64,000 bases of DNA from Thalassotalea euphylliae (GCF_003390335.1 NZ_QUOU01000001.1:3906001-3970000); one strand, 5' to 3'; positions 16,240 to 25,545 are shown, counted from the stretch's first letter. A program made the numbers and translations. Notes: generated by a model not told the origin, from the letters alone.

Positions 16240-17982
16240 ATGAGTAACTTAGCTATTGCCGTCGCAAAAACCATCATCAATGGTTTTGAGCGCCATATGT
16301 ATTTGTTTGGTGAGATCACGCGCTCCGCTAAAGAGCGTTTCGAGCAGGCACAGTGGCACGAAGTGCAAGAGGCGTCGCGCCAGCGCACCGACTTTTATGA
16401 CCTGCGTATTAAAGAAACCTTAGCCACCATTCGCCAAGACTTCGCCATCGATGAATTAGATGAAGGATTGTGGCAAAAGGTTAAGCAAGAGTATGTTGAC
16501 CAACTGCTCTATCACGACAAGTCAGATTTAGCGGAAAGCTTTTATAATTCAGTTTTTTGCCATTTATTTGAGCGAAAATACTATCACAATGGCTTTATAT
16601 TCGTTGAATCTTCACAAGAGTGTTTAAACAACCTGCGCCAAAAGCAAATTTACACCCGCTACGAGCCCAATGAGCAAGGCTTGGAAGAAACCATTGCCAC
16701 CATTTTAAACAAGCCTAACTTCTGCTTGCCATATCGCGATTTGCAAGAGGATATTGCAACTGTCATTAAACGCTTTTTTGACCAAGCAGATAAAACCCGT
16801 TATCCGATTGAGCAAATGAAGTTCGATATTTTGGATCAGGTTTTCTATCGCAATAAAGGCGCCTACATCATTGGCCGCGTAGTATCACCCGGCGGCGAAA
16901 CGCCCTTTATTGTCGCGCTCTTAAACGACGAGCAAGGTCATATTTTCATTGATACCCTACTCACCAACAACGAAGAGATGGCGGTTGTATTTGGCTTTGC
17001 GCGTGCCTATTTCTTTGTTGATTGCCCTTACTTACTGCCTATGGTCAATTTCTTGAAAGAGTTAATGCCAAGTAAAACCAAAGCGGAGCTTTATTCTGCT
17101 GTTGGCTATCACAAACAAGGAAAGACGCAGTTCTATCGAGATTTCTTGCATCATTTAGCACAAAGTGACGACAAGCTAGAGCTTGCCCCAGGTATTAAGG
17201 GTATGGTGATGTCGGTGTTTACCCTGCCCTCTTACCCTTATGTATTTAAAATTATTAAGGATAAGTTTGCACCCAGTAAGCAAATGACCAAGCAAGACGT
17301 TAAAGCTAAGTATCGATTGGTTAAACTGCACGATCGCGTTGGTCGAATGGCAGACACCATGGAGTACTCAGAAGTCGCCTTCCCGAAAGATCGTTTTTCA
17401 GCTGAGTTACTAGCAGAGCTGGAAAGCGTGGCTTCATCCATCATTCGCTATGAAGACAATTTAGTGGTTATTAAGCACATGTATATTGAGCGCCGTATGA
17501 CGCCGCTTAATTTGTACCTTGCCAAAGCGAGCGACGAAGAAATCAGTGATGCTATGCTCGGCTATGGTACAGCGATTAAACAGCTTATTGCCGCCGATAT
17601 TTTCCCGGGCGACATGTTGTTAAAGAACTTTGGCGTCACTCGCCATGGGCGCGTGATTTTCTATGACTATGACGAAATCACCTACATGGATGAAGTGAAC
17701 TTCCGCGTTAAACCTGAGCCCAAAACCGAAGAGCAAATTTATGCCTCAGAGCCTTGGTACACGGTTGACCCAGGTGATATGTTCCCAGAGGAATTAGCCA
17801 CCTTCGCACTGGCTAACCCCAAGTATCGCAAAGCGTTTTTACAGCATCACCCAGAGCTACTGGAAGCCAGTTACTGGCAACAAGCCCAACAAAATGTCGC
17901 TGCCGGAATCGTCGAAGATGTATTCCCCTACCCAGATGACGTTCGCTTTTATCACACCAAACCAGCCAGCAATCACAGTTAA
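16240..17982 (+). CDS. aceK: isocitrate dehydrogenase kinase/phosphatase
   Basis: AceK phosphorylates and dephosphorylates isocitrate dehydrogenase, directing carbon between the TCA cycle and the glyoxylate shunt. The 580-aa product has the family length (E. coli 578) and runs through the regulatory domain (DLAESFYNSVFCHLF, then GGETPFIVALLND) to the kinase core with APGIKGMVMSVFTLPSYPYVFK and FPGDMLLKNFGVTRHGRVIFYDYDE-type catalytic region (split: FPGDMLLKNFGV, RHGRVIFYDYDE). Unlike E. coli, no aceB or aceA is adjacent, so it is probably a separate unit. It is divergent from queA. Confidence 0.97.
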   Translation: MSNLAIAVAKTIINGFERHMYLFGEITRSAKERFEQAQWHEVQEASRQRTDFYDLRIKETLATIRQDFAIDELDEGLWQKVKQEYVDQLLYHDKSDLAESFYNSVFCHLFERKYYHNGFIFVESSQECLNNLRQKQIYTRYEPNEQGLEETIATILNKPNFCLPYRDLQEDIATVIKRFFDQADKTRYPIEQMKFDILDQVFYRNKGAYIIGRVVSPGGETPFIVALLNDEQGHIFIDTLLTNNEEMAVVFGFARAYFFVDCPYLLPMVNFLKELMPSKTKAELYSAVGYHKQGKTQFYRDFLHHLAQSDDKLELAPGIKGMVMSVFTLPSYPYVFKIIKDKFAPSKQMTKQDVKAKYRLVKLHDRVGRMADTMEYSEVAFPKDRFSAELLAELESVASSIIRYEDNLVVIKHMYIERRMTPLNLYLAKASDEEISDAMLGYGTAIKQLIAADIFPGDMLLKNFGVTRHGRVIFYDYDEITYMDEVNFRVKPEPKTEEQIYASEPWYTVDPGDMFPEELATFALANPKYRKAFLQHHPELLEASYWQQAQQNVAAGIVEDVFPYPDDVRFYHTKPASNHS

Positions 17983-18334
17983 CTGTAAAATTTGCTTGCA
18001 ACTGATTAGGCTGTGATGTGATAAATCGCAAAGTGCGAATGATGTAATTGACAAAGCGGTTGCTAGTGCACTCTCCTTGATTGGCGGCTGCATTTTGTCA
18101 ATTGCGCTCTCAGTTTACATAGAGAGCAGGTCGGCATAGGAAGTAGGTTTACAGAGAAACAAGTTTGTATAGCCAATTGGTTAGCTAAGAGGTGAATTAA
18201 GAAGATACTCGCGGCGATCGCGATTTCTTAACACTACTCAGCACTCAACCAAGATTCAATGTCTAACCAACAGACTATTGTCACTTTGCTAAGGCACACA
18301 AGCGATAAAAGCTAGGTAAATTAGTTGAAGTTAT
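17983..18334. other. intergenic region with long inverted repeat
   Basis: No gene seen. The arms aattgacaaa (18046-18055) and tttgtcaatt (18094-18103) are perfectly complementary across 38 bases and could form a cruciform or a weak terminator for aceK; no T run follows. The rest is unremarkable and should hold the promoter of the Sel1 gene. Confidence 0.5.
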
Positions 18335-19153
18335 ATGAAATTAATGCGCAGCATAGCGTGCGCTATGCTGGCACTTGTTGTGCTAAGTAGCCACGCTAAA
18401 GTTACCGTCGAACCATGCGACACAAAACGTTGCAAAGATTACTTCAATCATTTCAAAGCGGCTGCCAAACGCGGACACGCTGATTCTATCGCGACACTGG
18501 CGGAATTTTATTATCACGGTTTTGGCACAGCGCAAAGCCTGCCGAAAGCACAAAAGTACTACCGAAAAGCGGCAAAACTGGGTGTGGTGCGCGCTCAATA
18601 CAAGCTCGGTCTCCTCTATCTAAATCAAGCGGCGTACAAAGATTTAGAGCAAGGTATTAAACACCTAAAGCGCGCCGCCTATAACAACCATGTTAACGCA
18701 GCCTATTTACTCGGGGTTATTTATTACAGTGATCAATTTGGCGATCAAGATAAGCTCGAGGCAGATACTTGGCTTGCCAAAGCTTATCGGCGCAGACACA
18801 AAGATATACCAGAATTTGTTGCCCATATCTTGGCACATGAAGCATTAACTAAGCACCAATTCCCTAACTTATATTCAGCAATAAAGAAGCGCCCTTTATT
18901 AACGACAAAAGAAAACAGCTTGGCTTGGCCAACGAATGCTGACGATGGCACCGAAGTTATCACCGTCAAATCACCTGATATCGACGCATTATTGAGAGAG
19001 CAAATGATTGCCGCGCGCAAGCAGCCAAAACATTTAGGCAGCAGAATGCCGGGCGTAGACTGTCAAAATACCACGGCATGTAAGTCGTTAACGGCACAAG
19101 AAACAATCGACACGTTAGAAGTTATTTCAAGAGGTGGTAACAGCAACCAATAA
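18335..19153 (+). CDS. secreted Sel1-repeat protein
   Basis: A 272-aa protein with a signal peptide (MKLMRSIACAMLALVVLSSHA). Next comes a CDTKRCKDYF segment, then three or four Sel1-like helical repeats between about residues 40 and 150 (ATLAEFYYHGFGTAQSLPKAQKYYRKAA, AQYKLGLLYLNQAA, AAYLLGVIYYSDQFG given here in pieces). Sel1 repeats are TPR-like scaffolds for protein contacts. A second CxxxxC segment (CQNTTACKSL) sits near the C-terminus and echoes the N-terminal one. The following gene is a paralogue with the same layout. Periplasmic location is likely; partner unknown. Confidence 0.75.
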   Translation: MKLMRSIACAMLALVVLSSHAKVTVEPCDTKRCKDYFNHFKAAAKRGHADSIATLAEFYYHGFGTAQSLPKAQKYYRKAAKLGVVRAQYKLGLLYLNQAAYKDLEQGIKHLKRAAYNNHVNAAYLLGVIYYSDQFGDQDKLEADTWLAKAYRRRHKDIPEFVAHILAHEALTKHQFPNLYSAIKKRPLLTTKENSLAWPTNADDGTEVITVKSPDIDALLREQMIAARKQPKHLGSRMPGVDCQNTTACKSLTAQETIDTLEVISRGGNSNQ

Positions 19154-19322
19154 ACGGGAATTGTGACAAATGATAAAGGGGGATAATAAACAAAACTGAA
19201 TAAGTAAATTTTCAGCTAAAGTAAAAGTTGTACACTTTGCAATATTTATGGATTGATAACGCAGCTTAGCTGGGATGAACAAAGCCAAGATCAAGCTTAA
19301 AAACAATCAGAGGGACGTTAAG

Positions 19323-20036
19323 ATGATAAAAACACAAGTAAGCCAGCCACTTATAAAGCCAATAGTGTCACTAGCGTTGGCCGCGCTAATGGCATTGCCG
19401 CCAATTTCAGCCTACGCCTCGACAACGATGGAGTCTTGCTTGAGTGCCAAGTGTCGCAGTTACTTTAATGACTTCGATGTATATGCTAGTAGCGGGCACA
19501 AAGAAGCTATCGCCACGATAGCTGAGATGTATTATCACGGTTATGGTACAAAAAAGAATTTACGCCGCGCAGTTAAATACTACAAAAAAGCGGCATTTAA
19601 AGGTGTGCCAAGTGCTCAATACAAAATGGGGCTAATCTATTTATACAACGATCACTACCAAGACACTGAAAAAGGCCTTACCAATATACAGCAAGCCGCA
19701 CAACGCCAACACCCCGGCGCGATGCATACCCTAGGGCTGATTTATTTACACAATCAAAACTTAGCGCAAGCAGATTACTGGTTGGCACAAGCCTACCGAC
19801 ACGGTGATACGAGTATGCCCAATCTGGTTGAGCAACTAAAACGCGATAAACCGGCAACGCTAGCGCAACTACCTCAACTCAATGAAGAAGCAGCTGAAAA
19901 TTGGCTAGTTTGGCAACAAGCTGATAAAAACAAGCAAGCATCTTTACCGGAATATTTAGACACGCAACTAAACATATTCAAAGAGCGCAGACGAAGAACG
20001 GTGCAATGGCCTAGGTACTGGGCTGCAACCCCCTGA
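19323..20036 (+). CDS. secreted Sel1-repeat protein, paralogue
   Basis: This 237-aa product repeats the architecture of the preceding gene: signal peptide (MIKTQVSQPLIKPIVSLALA, ending SAYA), a cysteine pair in CLSAKCRSYFNDF matching CDTKRCKDYFNHF, then Sel1 repeats with YYHGYGTKKNLRRAVKYY and AQYKMGLIYLYND. The ATG at 19323 is chosen over 19275 because it starts a proper signal peptide and has a purine-rich AGAGGGA site upstream. It lacks the paralogue's C-terminal cysteine pair. The 120-base spacing suggests tandem duplication with possible separate promoters. Confidence 0.75.
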   Translation: MIKTQVSQPLIKPIVSLALAALMALPPISAYASTTMESCLSAKCRSYFNDFDVYASSGHKEAIATIAEMYYHGYGTKKNLRRAVKYYKKAAFKGVPSAQYKMGLIYLYNDHYQDTEKGLTNIQQAAQRQHPGAMHTLGLIYLHNQNLAQADYWLAQAYRHGDTSMPNLVEQLKRDKPATLAQLPQLNEEAAENWLVWQQADKNKQASLPEYLDTQLNIFKERRRRTVQWPRYWAATP

Positions 20037-20066
20037 TGAACTAACCAACATGGGTAACTTGTTAAC

Positions 20067-20150
20067 TGGCCTAAACTGTGGGTCTCGAAACTGCTACACC
20101 CAAACACAGTTTACCTAGAAGGTGTGGCCTAAAATCGGGGTCTCGATACT
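20067..20150. repeat. 26-bp direct repeat pair
   Basis: Two copies, 20067-20092 and 20125-20150, match at 22 of 26 positions (both begin tggcctaaa and share ggtctcga). They lie between the Sel1 paralogue and tRNA-Trp. Function unknown. Confidence 0.55.
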
Positions 20151-20165
20151 TTACTTGCCCCCTGT

Positions 20166-20202
20166 CAGCAGAAGGAGTTTACTTATCAAACTCCTTCTGT
20201 TG
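20166..20202. terminator. strong stem-loop downstream of the Sel1 genes
   Basis: A perfect 12-bp stem (cagaaggagttt 20169-20180 / aaactccttctg 20188-20199), extendable to 15 bp with one G:T, and a 7-base loop. No T run follows, so it is either a factor-dependent terminator, a 3'-end stabiliser, or an unrelated palindrome. Confidence 0.45.
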
Positions 20203-20261
20203 AAAATACCAACAAACAATTCAATATTTCTATTTTTTTGCAATTTTCCCTTTTTAAGGGG

Positions 20262-20289
20262 TTTACCTTTAGCTTTGGTTGGGTATAAT
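20262..20289 (+). promoter_or_regulatory. sigma-70 promoter of tRNA-Trp
   Basis: TTTACC (20262-20267) and a consensus TATAAT (20284-20289) are separated by 16 bases, and the -10 lies 13 bases before the mature tRNA. Confidence 0.7.
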
Positions 20290-20302
20290 GCAACGCCTCT
20301 GC

Positions 20303-20379
20303 AGGGGTATAGTTCCAATTGGTAGAACAGCGGTCTCCAAAACCGACGGTTGGGAGTTCGAATCTCTCTACCCCTGCCA
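20303..20379 (+). tRNA. tRNA-Trp (CCA anticodon)
   Basis: Acceptor arms AGGGGTA (20303) and TACCCCT (ending 20375) pair perfectly; the D arm contains GGTAGAAC, the anticodon loop reads CTCCAAA with anticodon CCA, and the T loop is TTCGAAT between GGGAG and CTCTC. Discriminator G is followed by encoded CCA (20377-20379). It stands alone behind its own promoter. Confidence 0.95.
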
Positions 20380-20498
20380 CTTTTTTCTCTTTATCTTAAA
20401 AACTCCTAATTTTACTTCTCTTAGAAAAATTCATTCAAAAACTTTTTTATAAAGAAATAACGTTTAACTATCAGTAACTTTAGAAATCCGCTCAATAG

Positions 20499-21518
20499 TT
20501 ATCTGTGTTTGCGATAAGCACTCGGCGGCACACCTGTCCATTCTTTAAAGGTGCGCGTAAAAGGACTCGTTTCAGAGAATCCCAGTTGCTCACTAATGGC
20601 CTCGATTGTCATTTTGCTATTCACCAACAGTTCAATGGCACTATCGCGTTTAACCTGATTTTTGATCGCAAGATAAGTACTGCCTTCGGCGGCAAGTCGC
20701 CGCTGTAAAGTATGTGGCGTTAGCTGCATTTGTGCCGCCAATTCGGGCAGTGTAGGTAAGTCGCTAAGTTGCTCTTGTACCTTGCTAACCACTTTAGCCG
20801 TCCAGTTATCTCGACTAAAATTTAACATCAGTAATTGAGTAAAAGGATCGGTTAACAGCTGTTCAAGCGCCTCGCGATTTTGTACAACCTCTTGTTGCAT
20901 CAGCACCTTGGAAAAACTCATTACAGCCGCATTTGCCTCAAACTCAACAGGCGCACCGTAAAACATTAAACGATAATCCCGCGCATACGAAGGACGCGTA
21001 AATGGAAAATGAAGTTGGCTGATGGGTATGATTTGTTTGGTTAACCAAGACAAGATCCGATGCACGAAAAAAAAGCCATATTCGCTGATATATATTCGCG
21101 CATCGTAGCTGTGATAGGCGTAACCGAAGCGAATTTCAACCTCATCCGGTTTTTCGATGACTTCAATTTCAATCCCCTTACCAAGAATTCGATAAAATTC
21201 AGGTAACCGCTGTACTACCTGCTCAAGATTATCTAGCGGCAGTAGCCAATGCAGTAACAAAGACAAACTGCCCAACGGTAATGGTTGCTTGCTGTGTCCT
21301 AAAAGTTCATCGCCACTTCGTTTAGTGAGTGCCGTGATAATTTGTCCGAATTGACGTAAAGATAAACGAGACTGGCTATTGCTCAGCAAAGAAGGGGCGA
21401 TTTGGCACTCAACCAATAGGGGTTCAATCTCTTGTGCTGGCAAATGTAAACGGGCTAGCGCAGAGCGCACAAATTCAGTGCTGATGGAAATATTGTTTGG
21501 AGTTAACTGAGCCATCAC
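20499..21518 (-). CDS. AraC family transcriptional regulator
   Basis: A 339-aa regulator of the OruR/ArgR-like AraC group. Residues about 20-210 fit the arabinose-binding-like N-terminal domain (SLRQFGQIITALTKRSGDELLG), and the last 100 form the double helix-turn-helix: LPTLPELAAQMQLTPHTLQRRLAAEG and the second motif TIEAISEQLGFSETSPFTRTFKEWTG ending PPSAYRKH (listed in segments). It is divergent from the nitronate monooxygenase gene with a 176-base shared region, so control of that gene is plausible but inferred. Start ATG as given; MAQ one codon later is equivalent. Confidence 0.85.
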   Translation of the reverse strand: MMAQLTPNNISISTEFVRSALARLHLPAQEIEPLLVECQIAPSLLSNSQSRLSLRQFGQIITALTKRSGDELLGHSKQPLPLGSLSLLLHWLLPLDNLEQVVQRLPEFYRILGKGIEIEVIEKPDEVEIRFGYAYHSYDARIYISEYGFFFVHRILSWLTKQIIPISQLHFPFTRPSYARDYRLMFYGAPVEFEANAAVMSFSKVLMQQEVVQNREALEQLLTDPFTQLLMLNFSRDNWTAKVVSKVQEQLSDLPTLPELAAQMQLTPHTLQRRLAAEGSTYLAIKNQVKRDSAIELLVNSKMTIEAISEQLGFSETSPFTRTFKEWTGVPPSAYRKHR

Positions 21519-21694
21519 TAAGTCGTTAAGGAATAGTCTGATATCTTTTATGTATTACTAGATTACCCTAACACTGTTATAAAACATCAAATTAAATGTA
21601 ACCTATTGTCATTCAGCTATTGAACCTGTGCCGCCATAATGACGTTATATTCATTATTTTTACGACTAAAAGCTAGGTTTAACGAGGTAAATTT

Positions 21695-22672
21695 ATGGCA
21701 CTTCAAGATGTTCTAAAAGGTCGCTTATCAGTACCTGCTATTGCGGCTCCACTGTTTATCATTTCTGGCCCTGAGCTGGTCATTGCCCAGTGTAAGGCGG
21801 GCATTGTCGGTTCGTTTCCATCATTGAATGCGCGTGGTGAAGGCATGTTTGAGCAATGGTTGATTCAGATAACCCAAGAATTAGACGCATATAACCAAGC
21901 CAACCCTGACAAACCTGCCGCGCCATTTGCCGTCAACCAAATTGTCCATCGCTCTAATAATCGCTTGGAAGAAGACTTGGCATTGTGTGTGAAATACAAA
22001 GTCCCCATTGTGATCACATCACTTGGCGCGCGTGAAGAGCTTAACCAAGCTATTCATTCATACGGTGGCATTGTGCTACATGACATTATCAATAATACGT
22101 TTGCGAAAAAAGCGATTGAAAAAGGGGCTGACGGCCTAATTGCAGTAGCCGCAGGCGCTGGCGGTCATGCCGGTACACAATCACCGATGGCGCTAATTCA
22201 AGAAATTCGCGAATGGTTTGATGGCCCATTGTTACTTTCTGGCGCTATTACCACCGGCGATTCAATTTTAGCTGCCCAAGCGATGGGAGCGGACTTAGGT
22301 TATATCGGTTCTGCCTTTATCGCGACAAAAGAAGCACGCGCAGAAGAAGACTATAAACAATGCCTTGTCGACTCGAGTGCCGAAGATATTGTTTACAGCA
22401 ACTTGTTTACTGGTGTGCACGGCAATTACTTGAAGCCGTCAATCGTCAATGCCGGATTAGACCCTGACAACTTGCCAGACAGCGATCCGTCAAAAATGAA
22501 CTTTGGCTCTGGTGGTAACACCGAGAAAAAGGCTTGGAAAGATATTTGGGGTAGCGGTCAAGGGATTGCGGCGATCAAAGACGTCCCTTCTGCCGCAGAG
22601 TACATCGAGCGCTTAGGGCAAGAATATAACAGTGCCTTTGACCGTTTATCTAGCGTCTTTAGCCAAGGCTAA
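21695..22672 (+). CDS. nitronate monooxygenase family protein
   Basis: An FMN-dependent enzyme of the nitronate monooxygenase (2-nitropropane dioxygenase) family, which oxidises alkyl nitronates such as propionate 3-nitronate. The 325-aa TIM barrel shows the N-terminal IAAPLFIISGPELV, the catalytic-histidine region AAGAGGHAGTQSP near residue 155, the phosphate-binding LLSGAITTGDS and GADLGYIGSAFIAT. AGGT lies ahead of the ATG. Divergent from the AraC regulator. The physiological substrate within the family is uncertain. Confidence 0.85.
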   Translation: MALQDVLKGRLSVPAIAAPLFIISGPELVIAQCKAGIVGSFPSLNARGEGMFEQWLIQITQELDAYNQANPDKPAAPFAVNQIVHRSNNRLEEDLALCVKYKVPIVITSLGAREELNQAIHSYGGIVLHDIINNTFAKKAIEKGADGLIAVAAGAGGHAGTQSPMALIQEIREWFDGPLLLSGAITTGDSILAAQAMGADLGYIGSAFIATKEARAEEDYKQCLVDSSAEDIVYSNLFTGVHGNYLKPSIVNAGLDPDNLPDSDPSKMNFGSGGNTEKKAWKDIWGSGQGIAAIKDVPSAAEYIERLGQEYNSAFDRLSSVFSQG

Positions 22673-22844
22673 TATCGACGGCAAGCGAGTTACCGACAAG
22701 CGATTATTGGTTCGGGGGACTCGTCTACAGCATTGGCTTGTGCTGAACTGATACACTGATTAGTCAAGCCAATGCGCTTCTCACTTTACTTTTTCTCTCC
22801 ATCAACGCATGATCTCATCTTAGATCGAGTTTTATGTGTGTTTT

Positions 22845-23186
22845 ATGATTCAGCAAGCAGCATTTGATAAATTAACCGCCATGGGCATTGAGCTGTATCA
22901 ATTGCGAGAACAGCAAAGTAATGAGGCGGCAAACAGCTACCTAACACTTGATGAAAGTACCATCACGGGTAACCGCTTGTATTTAGATGTTCTGGCAGCA
23001 CTTTCCTTGAATCAAACGGAAGTGACCATCTCACCAAACACCATAGACTTAGGGCTATTTTGTTGGCATTTTCACGATGAAAATAGCGTAAAGCTAGAGC
23101 AACAAAATCTGCAAACCCCCACTCTTGAGGCGTTGGCAGAGCAACCTCACCTTAAACAGCAACTTTGGCAATTACTGACAAACTAA
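22845..23186 (+). CDS. holD: DNA polymerase III psi subunit
   Basis: HolD (psi) joins the chi subunit and links SSB to the clamp loader of DNA polymerase III. This 113-aa protein is divergent in sequence, but it has the HolD layout: a short N-terminal chi-binding segment (AFDKLTAMGIELYQLR), the LDVLAALSL helix, the TISPNTIDL stretch and a C-terminus LKQQLWQLLTN comparable to the end of E. coli HolD. It ends one base before rimI, and holD-rimI adjacency is conserved in gammaproteobacteria; that context carries much of the call. ATG at 22845 is preferred to the in-frame GTG at 22836. Confidence 0.75.
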   Translation: MIQQAAFDKLTAMGIELYQLREQQSNEAANSYLTLDESTITGNRLYLDVLAALSLNQTEVTISPNTIDLGLFCWHFHDENSVKLEQQNLQTPTLEALAEQPHLKQQLWQLLTN

Positions 23187-23187
23187 C

Positions 23188-23667
23188 ATGAATGCGGAAA
23201 ACAATATTAAGCTAAGTTATCAACCGATAACCCAAGATGACGTTATCCAGCTGATGCCAATTGAAAATGCTTGCCATACTCACCCGTGGACAGAAAAGCT
23301 GTTTCGCTCTTGTGTTGGCGGCCGTTACTTTGGCGAATACGCGCAGCTAACAGATAGCAAGGGCAATCAAAAGCTTGTCGGCTTTTATATTGGCGAATAT
23401 ATTTTGGGTGAAGCTACGCTGATGAACATTTGCGTGAACCCCATTGAACAAGGTCAAGGCTTTGGCAATGCCCTACTAACACAATTTATTACACAAGCGA
23501 AAAACCTTGGTGGCGAGCAACTTTGGCTTGATGTTAGAACCAGCAATACGGCCGCTATTATGCTTTACATCAACCACGGCTTTACCGAAATTAGCCGCCG
23601 CACTGGTTACTACCCAACGGCAACAGGCTATGAAGACTCTATTGTCATGGGGAAAAAAATTAGTTAA
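23188..23667 (+). CDS. rimI: ribosomal protein S18 alanine N-acetyltransferase
   Basis: A 159-aa GNAT enzyme expected to acetylate the N-terminal alanine of ribosomal protein S18. Family features: ENACHTHPWTEKLFRSC near the start, the acetyl-CoA-binding motif A (NICVNPIEQGQGFGNALL), and the closing LDVRTSNTAAIMLYINHGF and RTGYYPT segments. It begins one base after the holD stop, implying translational coupling. In E. coli the next genes are yjjG and prfC; here an accessory island follows and prfC is found 7.6 kb downstream. Confidence 0.92.
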   Translation: MNAENNIKLSYQPITQDDVIQLMPIENACHTHPWTEKLFRSCVGGRYFGEYAQLTDSKGNQKLVGFYIGEYILGEATLMNICVNPIEQGQGFGNALLTQFITQAKNLGGEQLWLDVRTSNTAAIMLYINHGFTEISRRTGYYPTATGYEDSIVMGKKIS

Positions 23668-23671
23668 TGGT

Positions 23672-23690
23672 CGCATTGACAATCATTATC
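23672..23690 (+). promoter_or_regulatory. candidate Fur box upstream of the toxin gene
   Basis: The 19 bases cgcattgacaatcattatc match the classical Fur consensus at 14 of 19 positions, with the downstream half nearly perfect. A TTGACA hexamer (23676-23681) overlaps it, so Fur binding would block a promoter for the toxin at 23746. The -10 is not clear. Confidence 0.4.
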
Positions 23691-23745
23691 ACTGTGCGAA
23701 AATCCTCATCGTGACTTAAATAGAATTTTTGATAAAGGATTATCA

Positions 23746-25545
23746 ATGGCATTGGATGCTAACCCTGCGTATAAGGAAAACACGCTCATTAATGATGTAC
23801 TCTCTGAAAAACTAACCCCACAACAGCTTATTACCGCCAAAGCAATCCCCGCGTCGGTGCTTAACCAGTTACCGGATGAAATACGACGCAAGCTGCGTAA
23901 CCAAGCATGGAGTCTTATCCCACCAAGACAAAGTGACTTATTTCGCTACCAGCATAGCGCCATGTTTTGGGTTAAAACCAACAAACATTGGCAGCAAGTC
24001 AATTATGCGCAATATCGTCATCACAGCGGTGAACGCTATGCCTTTGCCCCTTACCAACCGCTTGAAGTAGATAACAACACGCCGAAATTTGCGGGTGGTG
24101 GCAGTGCAAACAATGCGATTAACCCCATTACGAGCCAAGTCGGCCAAATCACCAGTGCGGTGCAAAGTGCCTTAGCCACTAACAATGCATCGACCTCTTC
24201 GAATGGCTCAACTAGCGCGAATACGCTCGCCAATAGCCAAAATAACAAGCGCGGCCTCACTCAAGCCGAAATCAATCAACGGTTTTTAGGGGCAAGTGTT
24301 GACCCTGAGCAAGCATTAGAGCCTCATGTATTTATCAGCAAACCCTATCAGGGCGAGCAAATCGAACTCAAAAAGTCAGCGCAGGTGTATATGCGCTTTA
24401 GTCAGCACACCATGACACCTGCTGATACGGTTGAATCGGTTGCCAAGCAATATACGGGTCAAGCAGACGCAGGGTTAGTTTATCCCTATAACTTTAACGA
24501 AGGGTTTACCCGTCGTAACCCGCCACAAGCTGGTGATACCATCAAAGTTCCCAGTGGTTGGGATACTCATGTTGAAGGCTCGGTCACCAACGCCAGTTCA
24601 GTGGAAGTGAGCTGGCAAGGGGCAAGTAGTGGCAGTGAGTTTATTTCACTGCCAAAACCACCACCAGACCAGATGCGCTTTTCGGAGACTCGCCTGACCC
24701 TTGACCCTGGCACTTACCAACTAACCGCGGTAGCGAATGGCGCAGAGCACAGTATCGAGATTGAAGTGCTTGAGGCAAAGAAAAATCAAATAACCAGAGT
24801 ACTTGAGCCCCATGAGAATATTAGCGACTTCACATTCACTCAAACACCCAATATCACACCGCAAGAACTGCCACAAGAACAAGGGTTAAACAGCGTTCCT
24901 GTCCTACCGATTGAATGGGCAATAGATGGTTTAGCGTCTATCTATGGCGGTATTAAAGAAGGTATCAGCGAATTTGGCTTTTTTAGTTTGCAAACAGGTA
25001 AAATTGCTGCGGGTGTTGCCGCAGAGGTTGCGATTGATAGAACAATCGGAAAAGTTTGGGATGGGGCTGCAAACCGATTGAAAACCCCCTTTAAAAGTAA
25101 CAAGCCAACTTTGACAGAATTAAGAAAAGCTAGCAAAGTCAAAGAAGAAAATTTACAAGTAGAGGCGGTATTCGAACATAACGGACAAACCTTTTATGAT
25201 GTAAATCAGACAGCGAGGAACCCTCAAAATGCCACTGGAGAGCCTCTCCCAATATACAGCGAAAAAAGAGTTGAGAGAGGCAAGCCGAATAACACAACAG
25301 CTGATGCACACGCTGAAATAGCTGCCCTAGGCCAGTCGTACTTAGCAGGAAATCGAGGGGGTAGTGCAGTTCTTACTATCCATGGCCAAGACGCTTGTAA
25401 TTTCTGCCGAACTGACTTGAAGAAAATGGCTAATGAGCTTGAGCTAGAGAGTTTGAAAGTTATACAGCCTTCAAATACTGTTACCTTTGAAAACCCAGAG
25501 GACTTTAAGCCAACCAAGAAAGGAGGTAAAAAATGGCCAATATAG
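23746..25545 (+). CDS. polymorphic toxin with LysM-like region and C-terminal deaminase domain
   Basis: A 599-aa modular toxin with no signal peptide. Residues 1-110 are unrecognised; 135-180 is a Ser/Asn-rich linker; about 210-270 has a LysM-like stretch (DTVESVAKQYTG, then PPQAGDTIKVPSGW); about 270-350 looks like a small beta-domain. After a hydrophobic patch (410-440), the C-terminal 120 residues carry the cytidine-deaminase-fold metal site: H522-A-E524 and C551-N-F-C554, in the arrangement seen in bacterial deaminase toxins. It should deaminate nucleic acid in a rival cell. The delivery route is not shown; the cytoplasmic-type N-terminus suggests type VI secretion rather than CDI. It overlaps its Imm1-like immunity gene by 13 bases. 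Confidence 0.75.
   Translation: MALDANPAYKENTLINDVLSEKLTPQQLITAKAIPASVLNQLPDEIRRKLRNQAWSLIPPRQSDLFRYQHSAMFWVKTNKHWQQVNYAQYRHHSGERYAFAPYQPLEVDNNTPKFAGGGSANNAINPITSQVGQITSAVQSALATNNASTSSNGSTSANTLANSQNNKRGLTQAEINQRFLGASVDPEQALEPHVFISKPYQGEQIELKKSAQVYMRFSQHTMTPADTVESVAKQYTGQADAGLVYPYNFNEGFTRRNPPQAGDTIKVPSGWDTHVEGSVTNASSVEVSWQGASSGSEFISLPKPPPDQMRFSETRLTLDPGTYQLTAVANGAEHSIEIEVLEAKKNQITRVLEPHENISDFTFTQTPNITPQELPQEQGLNSVPVLPIEWAIDGLASIYGGIKEGISEFGFFSLQTGKIAAGVAAEVAIDRTIGKVWDGAANRLKTPFKSNKPTLTELRKASKVKEENLQVEAVFEHNGQTFYDVNQTARNPQNATGEPLPIYSEKRVERGKPNNTTADAHAEIAALGQSYLAGNRGGSAVLTIHGQDACNFCRTDLKKMANELELESLKVIQPSNTVTFENPEDFKPTKKGGKKWPI

Noticed and set aside
16240..17982. Glyoxylate-shunt operon around aceK
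   Set aside because: No aceA or aceB gene is present on either side.
20122..20325. 67-codon plus-strand and 64-codon minus-strand frames
   Set aside because: Both run into the tRNA-Trp gene and have no ribosome site or protein-like composition.
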